Positions 22,652-31,384 of a stretch of 32,424 nt of DNA are shown piece by piece. The translations under genes were made by a program, and so were the position numbers. Position 1 is the first letter of the stretch, and the number at the start of each line of letters is the position of its first letter. Location of the stretch: contig SUWI01000029.1 of the NCBI GenBank assembly GCA_015061565.1, forward strand, positions 1 to 32,424. Direction: 5' to 3'. This DNA comes from Lentisphaerota bacterium (GTDB lineage: Bacteria; Verrucomicrobiota; Lentisphaeria; Victivallales; UBA1829). The notes under the pieces were generated by a model that saw only the letters and a list, made by a program, of their open reading frames with translations, did no database searches and was not told the origin of the DNA.

Positions 22652-23530
22652 TTAATTGCCCGGAATCCGAAATGCCTCGATTTCCGGCTGGATTTTCTCG
22701 CAGTTTTCCAGAAACCAACAGGCTTTTTCGTTTTGACGGACCGCAAACAGCGGATCGATCGGCCGGGAAGGGTGTTTGAGCTGCATGGCGGTTTCCAGAA
22801 TCAGCAGAACATCATGACCCACTGCGCGGATATGGCGCATTATCGTCGGCCAGTCGTGGATACCCTGTCCCGGAATCCAGTGCATTTCATCGACCCCGTC
22901 GTAATCGCAGATATGGAATGACCGTATGCGGGGAGCCAACAGGTCGATCATGGCCGGCAATTCCCGGTAGCGGTCCATGATATGATTCACATCCAGACAT
23001 ATTCCCACCTGGTCCGGATCGAAATTCGAAACGATCTGGAGCAGTTCTTCTGTACAGTTTCCTACGCATGTGCGGGGCAGGAACTCGACATTGATTACAA
23101 AACCCAGTTCCCGGGCGGTCGGCAGCATCTCCTCGATAGTTTTGCAAACCTGGCCGATCCGCTGCGGATGTTCGCTCAATGGCGGCTGACCGCTGGCGTG
23201 AAGCGTGACCATGGAGGCCATCAGATCGGCATAGCTCCGGACCAGGCGGATCAGACGTGCGGACACATCCTGTCTTTCGGCTTCATCCAGACTGGAAGGA
23301 TCCCAGGACAAATCGCCGTAGAACGGAAGATGGACGCTGGCCGGATGAAACACATCCTCCCGAAGCAGCTGTCTCATCAGTTTGGCTGAAAGACGGGCCG
23401 GTTCATCATCGGAGGTAAAGACCCCGAAATAAGGTTCGAAATTGCGGAACCTGGACTTCCGGATGGCGACTGCAACCCCATCTGTAATGTGATTTTCGAA
23501 AGCTCCGGCGGAAAGTGCATATCGGATCAT
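22652..23530 (-). CDS. Sugar phosphate isomerase/epimerase (xylose isomerase-like TIM barrel)
   Basis: The 292-residue product matches the same TIM-barrel family as the protein at 3130 but is clearly divergent. ASVHLPFYGD lies near 65, VNVEFLPRTC-like INVEFLPR near 150, GICLDVNHIMDRY near 180 and SFHICDYDG near 207. GQGIHDWPTIMRHI and ILETAM follow near 222-245. Glu, Asp, His and Glu at the strand ends should bind a divalent metal. ATG 23530 overlaps the regulator stop as ATGA, and the ribosome site GGGAGA lies inside the regulator's last codons, so translation is coupled; the track's Met at 23542 is part of that site. It probably isomerises the sugar sensed by the regulator. Confidence 0.87.
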   Translation of the reverse strand: MIRYALSAGAFENHITDGVAVAIRKSRFRNFEPYFGVFTSDDEPARLSAKLMRQLLREDVFHPASVHLPFYGDLSWDPSSLDEAERQDVSARLIRLVRSYADLMASMVTLHASGQPPLSEHPQRIGQVCKTIEEMLPTARELGFVINVEFLPRTCVGNCTEELLQIVSNFDPDQVGICLDVNHIMDRYRELPAMIDLLAPRIRSFHICDYDGVDEMHWIPGQGIHDWPTIMRHIRAVGHDVLLILETAMQLKHPSRPIDPLFAVRQNEKACWFLENCEKIQPEIEAFRIPGN

Positions 23531-24642
23531 TTTTTCTCCCATGGTTGGTTGTTATCCGGATTGCAATTCATGCATGAACCGCGCTCCATCAATACCGCTT
23601 CACTGGGACCAAAAGTTTCGAGCGGACGGTGGAGTATCATATTTTCCAGCTGCCGGACGGCCTGCCGGGTAAACTCCCGGATCGGCTGGGCGAAGACCGT
23701 CAGGGGCGGGGAAAGATGCTGCGCATAGTCGGGATCGTCAAATCCCACCAGCGAAATATCTTCGGGAATGCGGAGATTCATTTCCCGTATCAGGTTATAG
23801 ATCAGCAGGGTGTCGTTGTGACAGGCGACCAGAATGGCAGTCGGACGGTTCGGCTTCAGCAGCACATTCCGCAGTTCTGCCATCCAGCTGCCGGGCTCGT
23901 TTGACTCCGTATGGACGATCCAATCCGGGTCGACCGGAAGTCCCGCTTCATACATGGCTTTGCAGAAACCGCGTTCCCGTTCACTGACATCGATCGATTC
24001 GAATCTGGATCCGGACAGTATTCCGATCCGGCGGTAACCCTTCCGGATCAGATAGTTCGTCGCCTGGCTGGCAACGGCATGGTGATCCGTTCCGAATCCC
24101 AGGTCGGAGAGTTCCGGAAACGTGACCCCGGTCGTGACAATGGGGAATCCGCTGTCCCGCAGCCGGCGGATCGCGGGCACAAATTCTTTCTGCACCGCAA
24201 GCACGATGATCCCGTCCAGCTGATACTTGTGGATCGTAGCGGCATAAGCGTCCGGATGACGGACCAGGGAAAGCAGGTCGATCCCGGAATCCCAGAAATA
24301 CTCATGGATGGCGGTAAGCACATTGCCGGTGTAACAGTCGGAGATCCGGGGCGGTTCGTGGCAGAGTATCCCGATACTGTGGATCCGCCGGTGATCCGCC
24401 ATATATGTGCCGCTGCCGACTTTCCGTTCCAGAACACCAAGGCGCACCAGTTCATTCAGACTGCGGCCCACCGTGACCGGTGCAATACCGAACCGCTTGG
24501 CCAGCCGCCGTTCACTGGGCAGCCTCGTCCCCGTTGGCACTGACTGGTTTTTCAGATATGTTTCAATCTGACGAGCCAGCTGGTTGTACTTCGGTTCATT
24601 CAAGTCCTTGTCCAGCAGTGGCGACATGTCATCAAAAAGCAT
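23527..24642 (-). CDS. GntR-HTH / LacI-sensor hybrid transcriptional regulator
   Basis: The 371-residue protein has an N-terminal GntR winged helix (NQSVPTGTRLPSERRLAKRF, then VTVGRSLNELVRLGVLERKV). A periplasmic-binding-protein-like sensor of the LacI/GalR type follows, with ISLVGFDDPDYAQHLSPPLT near 300-320. This hybrid is typical of AraR-like sugar regulators. ATG 24642 has AAGGAGG five bases upstream; the track's eight extra residues lack a ribosome site. Its promoter is at 24665-24692. It is coupled to the isomerase gene and diverges from the pseudopilin-hydrolase operon, whose promoter shares the same core, so it most likely controls both. The ligand is unknown; galactose or a derivative would fit the GH36 gene. 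Confidence 0.92.
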   Translation of the reverse strand: MLFDDMSPLLDKDLNEPKYNQLARQIETYLKNQSVPTGTRLPSERRLAKRFGIAPVTVGRSLNELVRLGVLERKVGSGTYMADHRRIHSIGILCHEPPRISDCYTGNVLTAIHEYFWDSGIDLLSLVRHPDAYAATIHKYQLDGIIVLAVQKEFVPAIRRLRDSGFPIVTTGVTFPELSDLGFGTDHHAVASQATNYLIRKGYRRIGILSGSRFESIDVSERERGFCKAMYEAGLPVDPDWIVHTESNEPGSWMAELRNVLLKPNRPTAILVACHNDTLLIYNLIREMNLRIPEDISLVGFDDPDYAQHLSPPLTVFAQPIREFTRQAVRQLENMILHRPLETFGPSEAVLMERGSCMNCNPDNNQPWEKK

Positions 24643-24664
24643 GTAAACCTCCTTACCTGTATCC

Positions 24665-24692
24665 AATATACTACAAACTCCGGATTTGTCAA
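24665..24692 (-). promoter_or_regulatory. Promoter/operator of the GntR-LacI regulator gene
   Basis: On the minus strand TTGACA and TATATT are separated by 16 bp (AATCCGGAGTTTGTAG). The spacer contains TCCGGA inside an imperfect palindrome. The same spacer core recurs at 24959-24974 and 31257-31272. The site is therefore both promoter and probable operator. Confidence 0.75.
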
Positions 24693-24720
24693 TATGCCAT
24701 AGGATCTTTTTAAATAAGAA

Positions 24721-24952
24721 ATGTCATATATCAATATCATCCCTTGGCTGCAGGCAGAAACTGCCGGAAAAACCGGACTAAGACAGAAAACGCATGAAGC
24801 CGATCAGCCCGTTCAACATCCCGCAGGAAAAGTTTGCGGAGGGCCTCAAGACCACTCTGCCGCTGAATTTGAACTGACAGACTCCGTTTTTTTGAAATAT
24901 CCGGCTTAAGTGCCATAGTGCATTTATTTTTAAAAAATTATCATATAGCACC
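24721..24952. other. Intergenic region between divergent promoters, with a possible short coding remnant
   Basis: Most of this stretch shows no gene. A 27-codon frame (24794-24877, MKPISPFNIPQEKFAEGLKT and a short tail) has no ribosome site and no recognisable family, so I treat it as a remnant or chance ORF. The right part (24900-24950) is AT-rich and could aid the promoter that follows. Confidence 0.4.
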
Positions 24953-24980
24953 TTGACAAATCCAAAGTTTATGATATACT
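24953..24980 (+). promoter_or_regulatory. Promoter/operator of the second pseudopilin-hydrolase operon
   Basis: TTGACA (24953-24958) and TATACT (24975-24980) are 16 bp apart with spacer AATCCAAAGTTTATGA. Over the first 28 bases it matches the regulator's own promoter (24692-24665, minus strand) at 22 positions, including the whole TTGACAAATCC start. Shared control by the GntR-LacI regulator is the simplest reading. Confidence 0.8.
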
Positions 24981-25044
24981 ATGAACTGTGAAGGGAAATA
25001 GTCGAATTTTTGAGATACCACAACATAACAAAAGGAGAAAAAAA

Positions 25045-25776
25045 ATGAAGATTCAAAAACATCTGAAATTCAAACCGGAATTCACTTTGATTGAACTCCT
25101 CGTAGTTATTGCGATCATCGCGATTCTGGCCGGGATGCTGCTCCCCGCATTGGAGAAGGCGAAGCAATCGGCCAGATCCACCGCCTGCATCAGCAAGCTG
25201 AAACAGCATGGGCTCATTCTGCATTCTTATGCGAACGATTTCGACGACCGCAGTCCTTCGGCATGTGGATATCGTCATGCCTACACCGGCAGCAGCCAGA
25301 ACCTGATCTGGCAGCAGATGCTTGTCCTTCAGGGTTATGTAAATGAGCGGTGGGAAAACCTCGGCAAGATCAAGATTTTCGAATGTCCCAGCGAACAGGG
25401 GGTCGGCACCACCTGGGCGAACAATTCTTACGGTCTCAATTATTCGACCTTCAACTACAGTGCCGGGCAAGAACAGAAGATCAGCCAGGTTGCCAAATTC
25501 GGCACTGCCTCCAAGCTCATCTATGTGGCGGACACTCCGCCCAAGAGGCGCAATCCGTTATTTGGCTATGCTTTTGCGATCAGTCTCTATAATGGAAGTT
25601 GGCCCCAAGCGTCAAACAACCAATACCAGATTTTCCGGCGGCATCATGACCGGGCAAATGTACTTGCCCTGGCAGGAAATGTCATGAGCTTGAACCGGGC
25701 TATCCTGAATGATGTGTGGAACCATTACCACATGCCCGTCATAACCAGCGGCAAACTGCAGATGAAATGGTGGTGA
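25045..25776 (+). CDS. Type II pseudopilin-like protein (prepilin N-terminal methylation domain)
   Basis: The 243-residue product has a 12-residue basic leader ([12 protein letters not shown]) and then [20 protein letters not shown] with Glu at +5. The residue before the cleavage point is Glu, not Gly. The soluble part resembles the pseudopilin at 4987 in layout ([28 protein letters not shown]). Its C-terminal region is [19 protein letters not shown], a degenerate H-x9-DG in which Asp is lost. AAGGAG lies seven bases before ATG 25045; the track's 19 extra N-terminal residues overlap the promoter's transcript start and are unlikely. It is the first gene of the operon and should be membrane-anchored with its domain outside. 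It may bind the glycan or the secreted enzymes. Confidence 0.9.
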   Translation: MKIQKHLKFKPEFTLIELLVVIAIIAILAGMLLPALEKAKQSARSTACISKLKQHGLILHSYANDFDDRSPSACGYRHAYTGSSQNLIWQQMLVLQGYVNERWENLGKIKIFECPSEQGVGTTWANNSYGLNYSTFNYSAGQEQKISQVAKFGTASKLIYVADTPPKRRNPLFGYAFAISLYNGSWPQASNNQYQIFRRHHDRANVLALAGNVMSLNRAILNDVWNHYHMPVITSGKLQMKWW

Positions 25777-25780
25777 TACG

Positions 25781-27973
25781 ATGTTTGCCAGAATCGGAAC
25801 AACAGTTTTGCTTTCCGGACTCCTGATTTCTTATTCGCTTACGGGAGCGGAAGCGTTTTCCAATCCGGGATTCGAGAGTGGCACCTGTGCGTGGAAAACC
25901 CGGACATTCCGTTACCACAACGCCCTGAAACCGGCTTGGAAACTGATTTCGGTCAAAACGACCGGAATGAAGGTCCAGTCCAAAACGGTCCGCAGCGGGA
26001 AATATGCGCTGTCGATCTTCAACCAGACGCCCTACGGCTATATTCAGCTCTATCCCCCGGCGATCCCGGTCAGCGAAGGGAAACGCTACTGTCTCCGTTA
26101 TTTTGTTTACAACGCTTCGACGTCCTCGGAGCCGACTGCCATTCTGACCGATCTTTATTTCGACAATGCGGCCGGCCATCAGGTCTGGCGACATGTCAGG
26201 GAATTTCCCGCATTCACCGCGCGCAAGAATGAATGGCTGCCGGTGGAACTCCGTTTCGAGGTGCCGCGCAACGGCGCCAGCAAAATGCGCATCTGCATTC
26301 AGGCCGGCGGGAACGGACTTTGCGGTTTTCTGGATGATTTTTCATTTCGGGAAGTCCCGCCCGCAAAGATTTCCGGCCGGTATGATGCCGCCCGGGAACT
26401 CCCCGGCATGCCCGGCCTCCGGCTCTGGACTGACATCATTCAGGTGCAGACTCCATACCAGGGAATGCCGCAGAAGCTGACCCGTGACTCTGCTGTCCGG
26501 CTGAGCGCGGCTTCCAATGAAAGAGAATATGTCCAGCTGATCCTCCATCCGGAATCCGACTTGCGGAATGTCCGGCTTTCCGGACTGCGGCTGAACGGAC
26601 CGGACGGCGCGTCCATCGGAAGCGCGGCATACCGGTTCCAGCGGATCGGTTACATCGACATTCCGGCCAGCGCCGGTTCAAAAGCCGGGATGAGGCCGGA
26701 TCCGCTTTTCCGGGAGACCGTTTTCGATGCTCCGAAGCAATGCAATACACCGGTCCTGCTCTCCATCGATGTGCCGAAAAACACCCGGAAAGGGCTCTAT
26801 AAAGGCGGTATCGTCATCGAAGCCAACGGGAAAAAACATACCATCCCGCTCGAATTGCGAGTCCGGTCGTTCGAACTGCAGGAAATCGCCGCGCTGAAAA
26901 CTTTTTTCTATGCACGCTACGAGGAATTCGTCCGGTTCGACCGCCGTCCGAAAGATGAGATCCTTGACATCATCCATGATATTCTGCATGAACACCGGAT
27001 CAACGGCAATCAGGGCCAGACCCTGCCGATGCCTGAATACAAACTCAAAGACGGACGTTTGACGATCACCGGGTTCGACGCTTTCGACAAGTATATTCAG
27101 CGCAGAATCGACCGGGACGGCATGAGGATCTTCCCCGTTCCATATCTTTACTTCTTCGGGGATACCGGCGGATTCTACAAGGGCCGCGACCGTGTTTTCG
27201 GCAATGTCCCCTACAACAGTCCCGAGGGGAAACAGTATCTGGCCGATTTCGCCGGACAGTTCCAGGCTCATGTGAAGAAGAGATTCCCCCAGGCCGAATT
27301 CCTGGCCTACATCTGGGATGAACCGCGCGGCAATGCGGAGCTGGACCCGCTGCTGAAAAGCATCCGCTCAGGAGCGCCGGACATGACGATTTTCATGACG
27401 GTGCCGATCCGTTACGCCTATCCGGAAGTGAATATCTTCTGCGATGCCTTCCAGCCGTTTTTCAAGCCGTCCTTCCATGCTGCGCTTCCCAATGCCCGGT
27501 TCTGGATCTATAACTGGCCGGCAAGTCTAAGTCCGGTGGAATACATTCAGGCGAGGCTTTTCCCGCTGCTGGCGTATTTCAACGACGCGGAAGGCGCCCT
27601 GATCTGGCAGATATTCAATGCATACCCGAACAAAAATCCCTGGACGGATATGGTGAAAACCTACAACTGCGGCTCGGCCACGCTGGTATATCCTCCGCGA
27701 AAACCGGGTGACCGGTTCCATACTTCACAGCGTTTTGCTGCCATTCGGGAAGGAATCGATGATTTTGACTATATGAAACTGCTGGAAAAACGTGTCGAGG
27801 CAGCTGCCCCCGGAAAAGGGCGCGCTTATGTCAAAGCGCTTCTCGCACCCATGTTCACGGGAAACAAACTGGAATACCGCAACGATCCGGCTTTGCTTTC
27901 CCGGCTCCGCGACAAGCTCGGCGATGCGCTTGATTCATCTGAACTGGACAAAAAACTTCTGAATTCGCTGTAA
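25781..27973 (+). CDS. Secreted DUF4091/GH123-like glycoside hydrolase
   Basis: The 730-residue protein has a signal peptide (residues 1-25). A CBM4/9-like jelly roll (about 26-195, beginning NPGFESGTCAW) and a beta-sandwich follow. The C-terminal TIM barrel is of the DUF4091/GH123 type. YIWDEPRGN places an Asp-Glu pair at 513-514, suited to substrate-assisted cleavage of N-acetylhexosaminides. The ending RFAAIREGIDDFDYMKLLEK is characteristic of DUF4091. GH123 enzymes cleave beta-N-acetylgalactosaminides, but DUF4091 is broader. It follows the pseudopilin stop by four bases, so the two are cotranscribed. It acts outside the cytoplasm, probably on a GalNAc- or related amino-sugar glycan. Confidence 0.82.
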   Translation: MFARIGTTVLLSGLLISYSLTGAEAFSNPGFESGTCAWKTRTFRYHNALKPAWKLISVKTTGMKVQSKTVRSGKYALSIFNQTPYGYIQLYPPAIPVSEGKRYCLRYFVYNASTSSEPTAILTDLYFDNAAGHQVWRHVREFPAFTARKNEWLPVELRFEVPRNGASKMRICIQAGGNGLCGFLDDFSFREVPPAKISGRYDAARELPGMPGLRLWTDIIQVQTPYQGMPQKLTRDSAVRLSAASNEREYVQLILHPESDLRNVRLSGLRLNGPDGASIGSAAYRFQRIGYIDIPASAGSKAGMRPDPLFRETVFDAPKQCNTPVLLSIDVPKNTRKGLYKGGIVIEANGKKHTIPLELRVRSFELQEIAALKTFFYARYEEFVRFDRRPKDEILDIIHDILHEHRINGNQGQTLPMPEYKLKDGRLTITGFDAFDKYIQRRIDRDGMRIFPVPYLYFFGDTGGFYKGRDRVFGNVPYNSPEGKQYLADFAGQFQAHVKKRFPQAEFLAYIWDEPRGNAELDPLLKSIRSGAPDMTIFMTVPIRYAYPEVNIFCDAFQPFFKPSFHAALPNARFWIYNWPASLSPVEYIQARLFPLLAYFNDAEGALIWQIFNAYPNKNPWTDMVKTYNCGSATLVYPPRKPGDRFHTSQRFAAIREGIDDFDYMKLLEKRVEAAAPGKGRAYVKALLAPMFTGNKLEYRNDPALLSRLRDKLGDALDSSELDKKLLNSL

Positions 27974-28004
27974 GCGGACGCAATGAATTTTCTTTGAGAT
28001 TGTC

Positions 28005-30197
28005 ATGCAGGTTCATTTCTCAAAAAAAAGGAAACTCTTCCGGCTCGATACGGAACATATATCCTATCTCTTCCGCATCGGGCCGTCGGGCGAACTGCGG
28101 CATATCTGGTTCGGGAGCAGAATCGATGATGATGCGATCATCGAAGAGTTTGCCGTCCGCAGGGGAACATCCTCATTTTCCCCGCATCCGGAAGGGCTGT
28201 CTCCGGAGGATTCCCTTGACTTGCTGCCGCTGGAGCATTCCACATACGGCGCCGGGGATTTCCGGATCACGGCTTCGGCGCTCCGCAAGGAAAACGGGAC
28301 CAGCGTAACTTCGGCCGTCTACCGTTCCCACAAGATCTTCAAAGGAAAGAAAAAAATACCCGGACTGCCGTCCAGTTTTTCACAGTCCAAAGATTCCATG
28401 ACTTTGGAAATCACGATGGAGGATGGTTTTTCCGGTGCGGAAATCATCCTGTCCTATTCCGTTTTTGCCGATTCGGATGTGATTGCCCGTTCGGTCAGAG
28501 TTTCGAACCCGACGGAAACGGTCATCCGGGTCGAAAAGCTGCTGAGTGCCCAGCTCGATTTCCACAGCGCCGATTTCGATGTCGTTTACCTGAAGGGGAT
28601 GTGGGCAAAGGAACGTCAGGCTGTCCGTCATCCCCTGATCCCCGGCATTCAAAGTTTTTCCAGTTCGCGCGGGGCGACCGGACATCAATACAATCCGGGG
28701 ATCGTCTTTGCCGAACCGTCCGCCTCGGAAAAGGCCGGTGATGTATATGGCATGCTCCTGCTCTACAGCGGGAATTACATTGCAGAAGCCGAAGTCGATC
28801 AATACCGGACGCTGCGGGCTCTCATCGGGATCAACCCGGAAAATTTTGAATGGAAACTGGAACCCGGCGAAACTTTTTATGCCCCGGAAGCGCTGCTTTT
28901 CTTTTCTGCCGAAGGTCTGGGCGGACTGTCCCGGATCAGCCACAGGTTCCTGATCGATCACGTGATCCGGAGTCCCTGGGTGCATCGGGAAAGGCCGGTC
29001 CTCATCAACAACTGGGAAGCAACCTACTTCAATTTCGATGATAAAAAGATTCTCAAGATCGCTGAAGAAGCCTCCAAGCTCGGGATCGAAATGCTGGTCC
29101 TGGATGACGGCTGGTTCGGTGAACGGAATGATGACCGGTCTTCGCTGGGTGACTGGTTCGTCAACAGGAAGAAACTCGGAAATCTGGCAGCCCTGGTGCG
29201 GAAAATCAATGACCTCGGCATGAAGTTCGGTCTCTGGTTCGAGCCGGAAATGGTTTCGGAAAACAGCAATCTTTACCGCAAACATCCCGACTGGGTTCTC
29301 TGCGTTCCCGGCGGAAGACGGTCCATCGGAAGAACACAAATGGTTCTGGATATGTCCCGCAGGGATGTCGTTGACAGCCTGTTCCGATCCATATCTTCGG
29401 TTCTGCATTCGGCGAACATCGAATACATGAAATGGGATATGAACCGGAATCTGACGGAGATCCATTCCCGGCTTCTTCCGCCGGACCGCCAGAAGGAAAC
29501 GGCACACCGTTACGTGCTCGGGGTATATGAACTGCATGAACGTCTGCTGAAAGCGTTTCCGAACCTGCTGATCGAAAGCTGTTCCGGCGGAGGAGGACGT
29601 TTCGATGCGGGAATGCTTCATTATGCACCGCAGATCTGGTGCAGCGACAATACCGATGCGCTGGAAAGGATCTCCATTCAATTGGGAACTTCCCTCTTCT
29701 ATCCGTCTTCCTCGATGGGGGCCCATGTCTCGGTCTGTCCGAACCATCAGACGCACCGGACGGTCCCGTTCTCCCTGCGGGGGCATATCGCGCTCGGCGG
29801 GACATTCGGATATGAACTGGATATCACCAGGCTGACGCCGGATGAAAAAGATCTGGTCCGGAAACAAATCCGGAATTATCATCACTGGAACCGGATCATC
29901 CGCGAAGGGGAATTTCATCGTCTCACCGAAGGTTTCGGCCGTTCCGATTTCGCCGCATGGTGCTGGGTTTCCCCCGACCGGCGGGAAGCTCTCGCGGCAG
30001 CCGTCCGCAAAACCAGCGAACCTTGCGGCATCAATCCGCCGGTCCATCTGAGACTGCGCGGACTCGACCCGGAAATGCTTTACGAACTGGATGATCATCG
30101 CCGGGCCCACGGGCGGACGCTCATGAATGCAGGGATCCGCATACCGAATGCGGAAACGGATGCCTCCAGCATCCTGATCCATTTGAAGGCAGTATAA
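28005..30197 (+). CDS. GH36 alpha-galactosidase
   Basis: The 730-residue length equals that of subgroup I GH36 enzymes. It has an N-terminal beta-supersandwich (about 1-330), a catalytic barrel (NNWEATYFNFDD, LVLDDGWFGERNDD, GLWFEPEM) and a C-terminal beta domain. The nucleophile motif KWDMNRN gives Asp478, and CSDNTD gives the acid/base Asp548, the same numbers I recall for Geobacillus AgaA/AgaB. ESCSGGGGRFD (about 525-535) binds galactose. No signal peptide is present, so it works in the cytosol on imported alpha-galactosides. ATG 28005 lies 31 bp after the GH123-like gene, with a weak ribosome site. Specificity for alpha-1,6-, 1,3- or 1,4-linked galactose is not readable. Confidence 0.95.
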   Translation: MQVHFSKKRKLFRLDTEHISYLFRIGPSGELRHIWFGSRIDDDAIIEEFAVRRGTSSFSPHPEGLSPEDSLDLLPLEHSTYGAGDFRITASALRKENGTSVTSAVYRSHKIFKGKKKIPGLPSSFSQSKDSMTLEITMEDGFSGAEIILSYSVFADSDVIARSVRVSNPTETVIRVEKLLSAQLDFHSADFDVVYLKGMWAKERQAVRHPLIPGIQSFSSSRGATGHQYNPGIVFAEPSASEKAGDVYGMLLLYSGNYIAEAEVDQYRTLRALIGINPENFEWKLEPGETFYAPEALLFFSAEGLGGLSRISHRFLIDHVIRSPWVHRERPVLINNWEATYFNFDDKKILKIAEEASKLGIEMLVLDDGWFGERNDDRSSLGDWFVNRKKLGNLAALVRKINDLGMKFGLWFEPEMVSENSNLYRKHPDWVLCVPGGRRSIGRTQMVLDMSRRDVVDSLFRSISSVLHSANIEYMKWDMNRNLTEIHSRLLPPDRQKETAHRYVLGVYELHERLLKAFPNLLIESCSGGGGRFDAGMLHYAPQIWCSDNTDALERISIQLGTSLFYPSSSMGAHVSVCPNHQTHRTVPFSLRGHIALGGTFGYELDITRLTPDEKDLVRKQIRNYHHWNRIIREGEFHRLTEGFGRSDFAAWCWVSPDRREALAAAVRKTSEPCGINPPVHLRLRGLDPEMLYELDDHRRAHGRTLMNAGIRIPNAETDASSILIHLKAV

Positions 30198-30224
30198 AAA
30201 CCATTTTTTAATTGAGGAGCAGCC

Positions 30225-31187
30225 ATGCGTATTACGGGAACATTTCTGGATGAGATCAGTCACGACATCCCCCATCAGAACTGGGGCAGAGAAGAATGGG
30301 ACGCGGACTTCCGCGCCATGAAAGCGTTCGGGATCAACACTGTGGTGATGATCCGCTGCGGCTGGAAACAGTGGATGACCTTTCCCTCCGAAGTTCTGAT
30401 GAAGCGCAAAGCGGGGTTCCGTCCGCCGGTCGATCTGCTCGATATGTTCCTCGACCTTGCCGAGAAGTATGGAATGAATTTTTTCTGCGGGTCCTACGAT
30501 TCGGGGAACCCCTGGTGGCACAGCGACTATCAGGTGGAACCTGAAGTGGCACTGATGCAGGAAGTCTGCAAAGAGATCATCGACCGTTACGGACAGCGCA
30601 AGGCATTCAAAGGCTGGTATCTTTCCCAGGAGATCGCGGGAAAAAATCCTGCCGCCACCACCTGCTACCGCGAACTGGGCACCATGCTCAAGGACCGCAT
30701 GCCGGGCGTGAAAATCATGATTTCTCCCGGCATGTCCGGCGCCAAGGCCTACAACGAGAAAATGGAGAAACTCGGCGTCACCATCGCCCCTGAACTCCAT
30801 GAAGCGCATTGGCGGGCAAATATGGAAAAGATCCGCGGCATCGTGGATATCGTGGCGTTTCAGGACGGCCATGTGGAAATCGAATTGCTGCCGACTTTCC
30901 TGAAGATCAATAAACGGCTCTGCGAAGAAAACGGCATCGACTGCTGGACCAACAGCGAGAGTTTCGACCGGGATATGCCGATCGATTTCCTGCCCATCAA
31001 ATGGGAGAAGCTCAGATTGAAACTGAAAGCAGCGGAAGAAGCCGGGATCCGGAACGCCATCACCTTCGAATTTTCCCATTTCCTCAGTCCCAACAGCATG
31101 TACAGATCCGCCGGAGGATTGTTCGACCGTTATTGTGAGGAGAACAACATTCCCGCCCGCGCCCGGGATTTCCGCCAGCACTGGTGA
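30225..31187 (+). CDS. DUF4434 family TIM-barrel protein
   Basis: The 320-residue protein opens RITGTFLDEISHDIPHQNWG and continues WDADFRAMKAFGINTVVMIR, which fits DUF4434. The rest is barrel-like: FFCGSYDSGNPWW near 87-99, FKGWYLSQEIAG near 127-138 with a possible catalytic Glu, and ITFEFSHFLSPNS near 283-295. DUF4434 proteins are thought to be glycoside hydrolase-like, but their activity is not established. There is no signal peptide. GAGGAG precedes ATG 30225 and the gap to the GH36 gene is 27 bp, so it is the last clear gene of the operon. Confidence 0.82.
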   Translation: MRITGTFLDEISHDIPHQNWGREEWDADFRAMKAFGINTVVMIRCGWKQWMTFPSEVLMKRKAGFRPPVDLLDMFLDLAEKYGMNFFCGSYDSGNPWWHSDYQVEPEVALMQEVCKEIIDRYGQRKAFKGWYLSQEIAGKNPAATTCYRELGTMLKDRMPGVKIMISPGMSGAKAYNEKMEKLGVTIAPELHEAHWRANMEKIRGIVDIVAFQDGHVEIELLPTFLKINKRLCEENGIDCWTNSESFDRDMPIDFLPIKWEKLRLKLKAAEEAGIRNAITFEFSHFLSPNSMYRSAGGLFDRYCEENNIPARARDFRQHW

Positions 31188-31250
31188 CGCCGTTCCCGTC
31201 TGCATGTATAGCCGGGCCCTTTTATTCAGCGGTATTTTTCCATAGGATGA

Positions 31251-31278
31251 TTTCAAAATCCGGAATCCGTGCTATATT
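31251..31278 (+). promoter_or_regulatory. Promoter-like site resembling the GntR-LacI regulated promoters
   Basis: TTTCAA and TATATT are 16 bp apart with the spacer AATCCGGAATCCGTGC. The AATCCGGA and TATATT parts match the regulator's own promoter exactly. The -35 box is weak. It lies in the 197-bp gap before the ThuA-like gene and would place that gene under the same regulator. Confidence 0.5.
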
Positions 31279-31384
31279 ATTCGGGAAACGCTTCATTCAC
31301 CATATGGGAATGACAGCAAGACGGATATATCCTTATTGGAACAGACCGTGGGAAATGACAACCATTTGAAACAGGGAATAAGCG

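Noticed and set aside
28380-31256. 958-codon minus-strand open frame
   Set aside because: It runs antisense through the GH36 and DUF4434 genes, which have clear motifs, ribosome sites and start codons. Its translation has low-complexity shadow composition and no domain.
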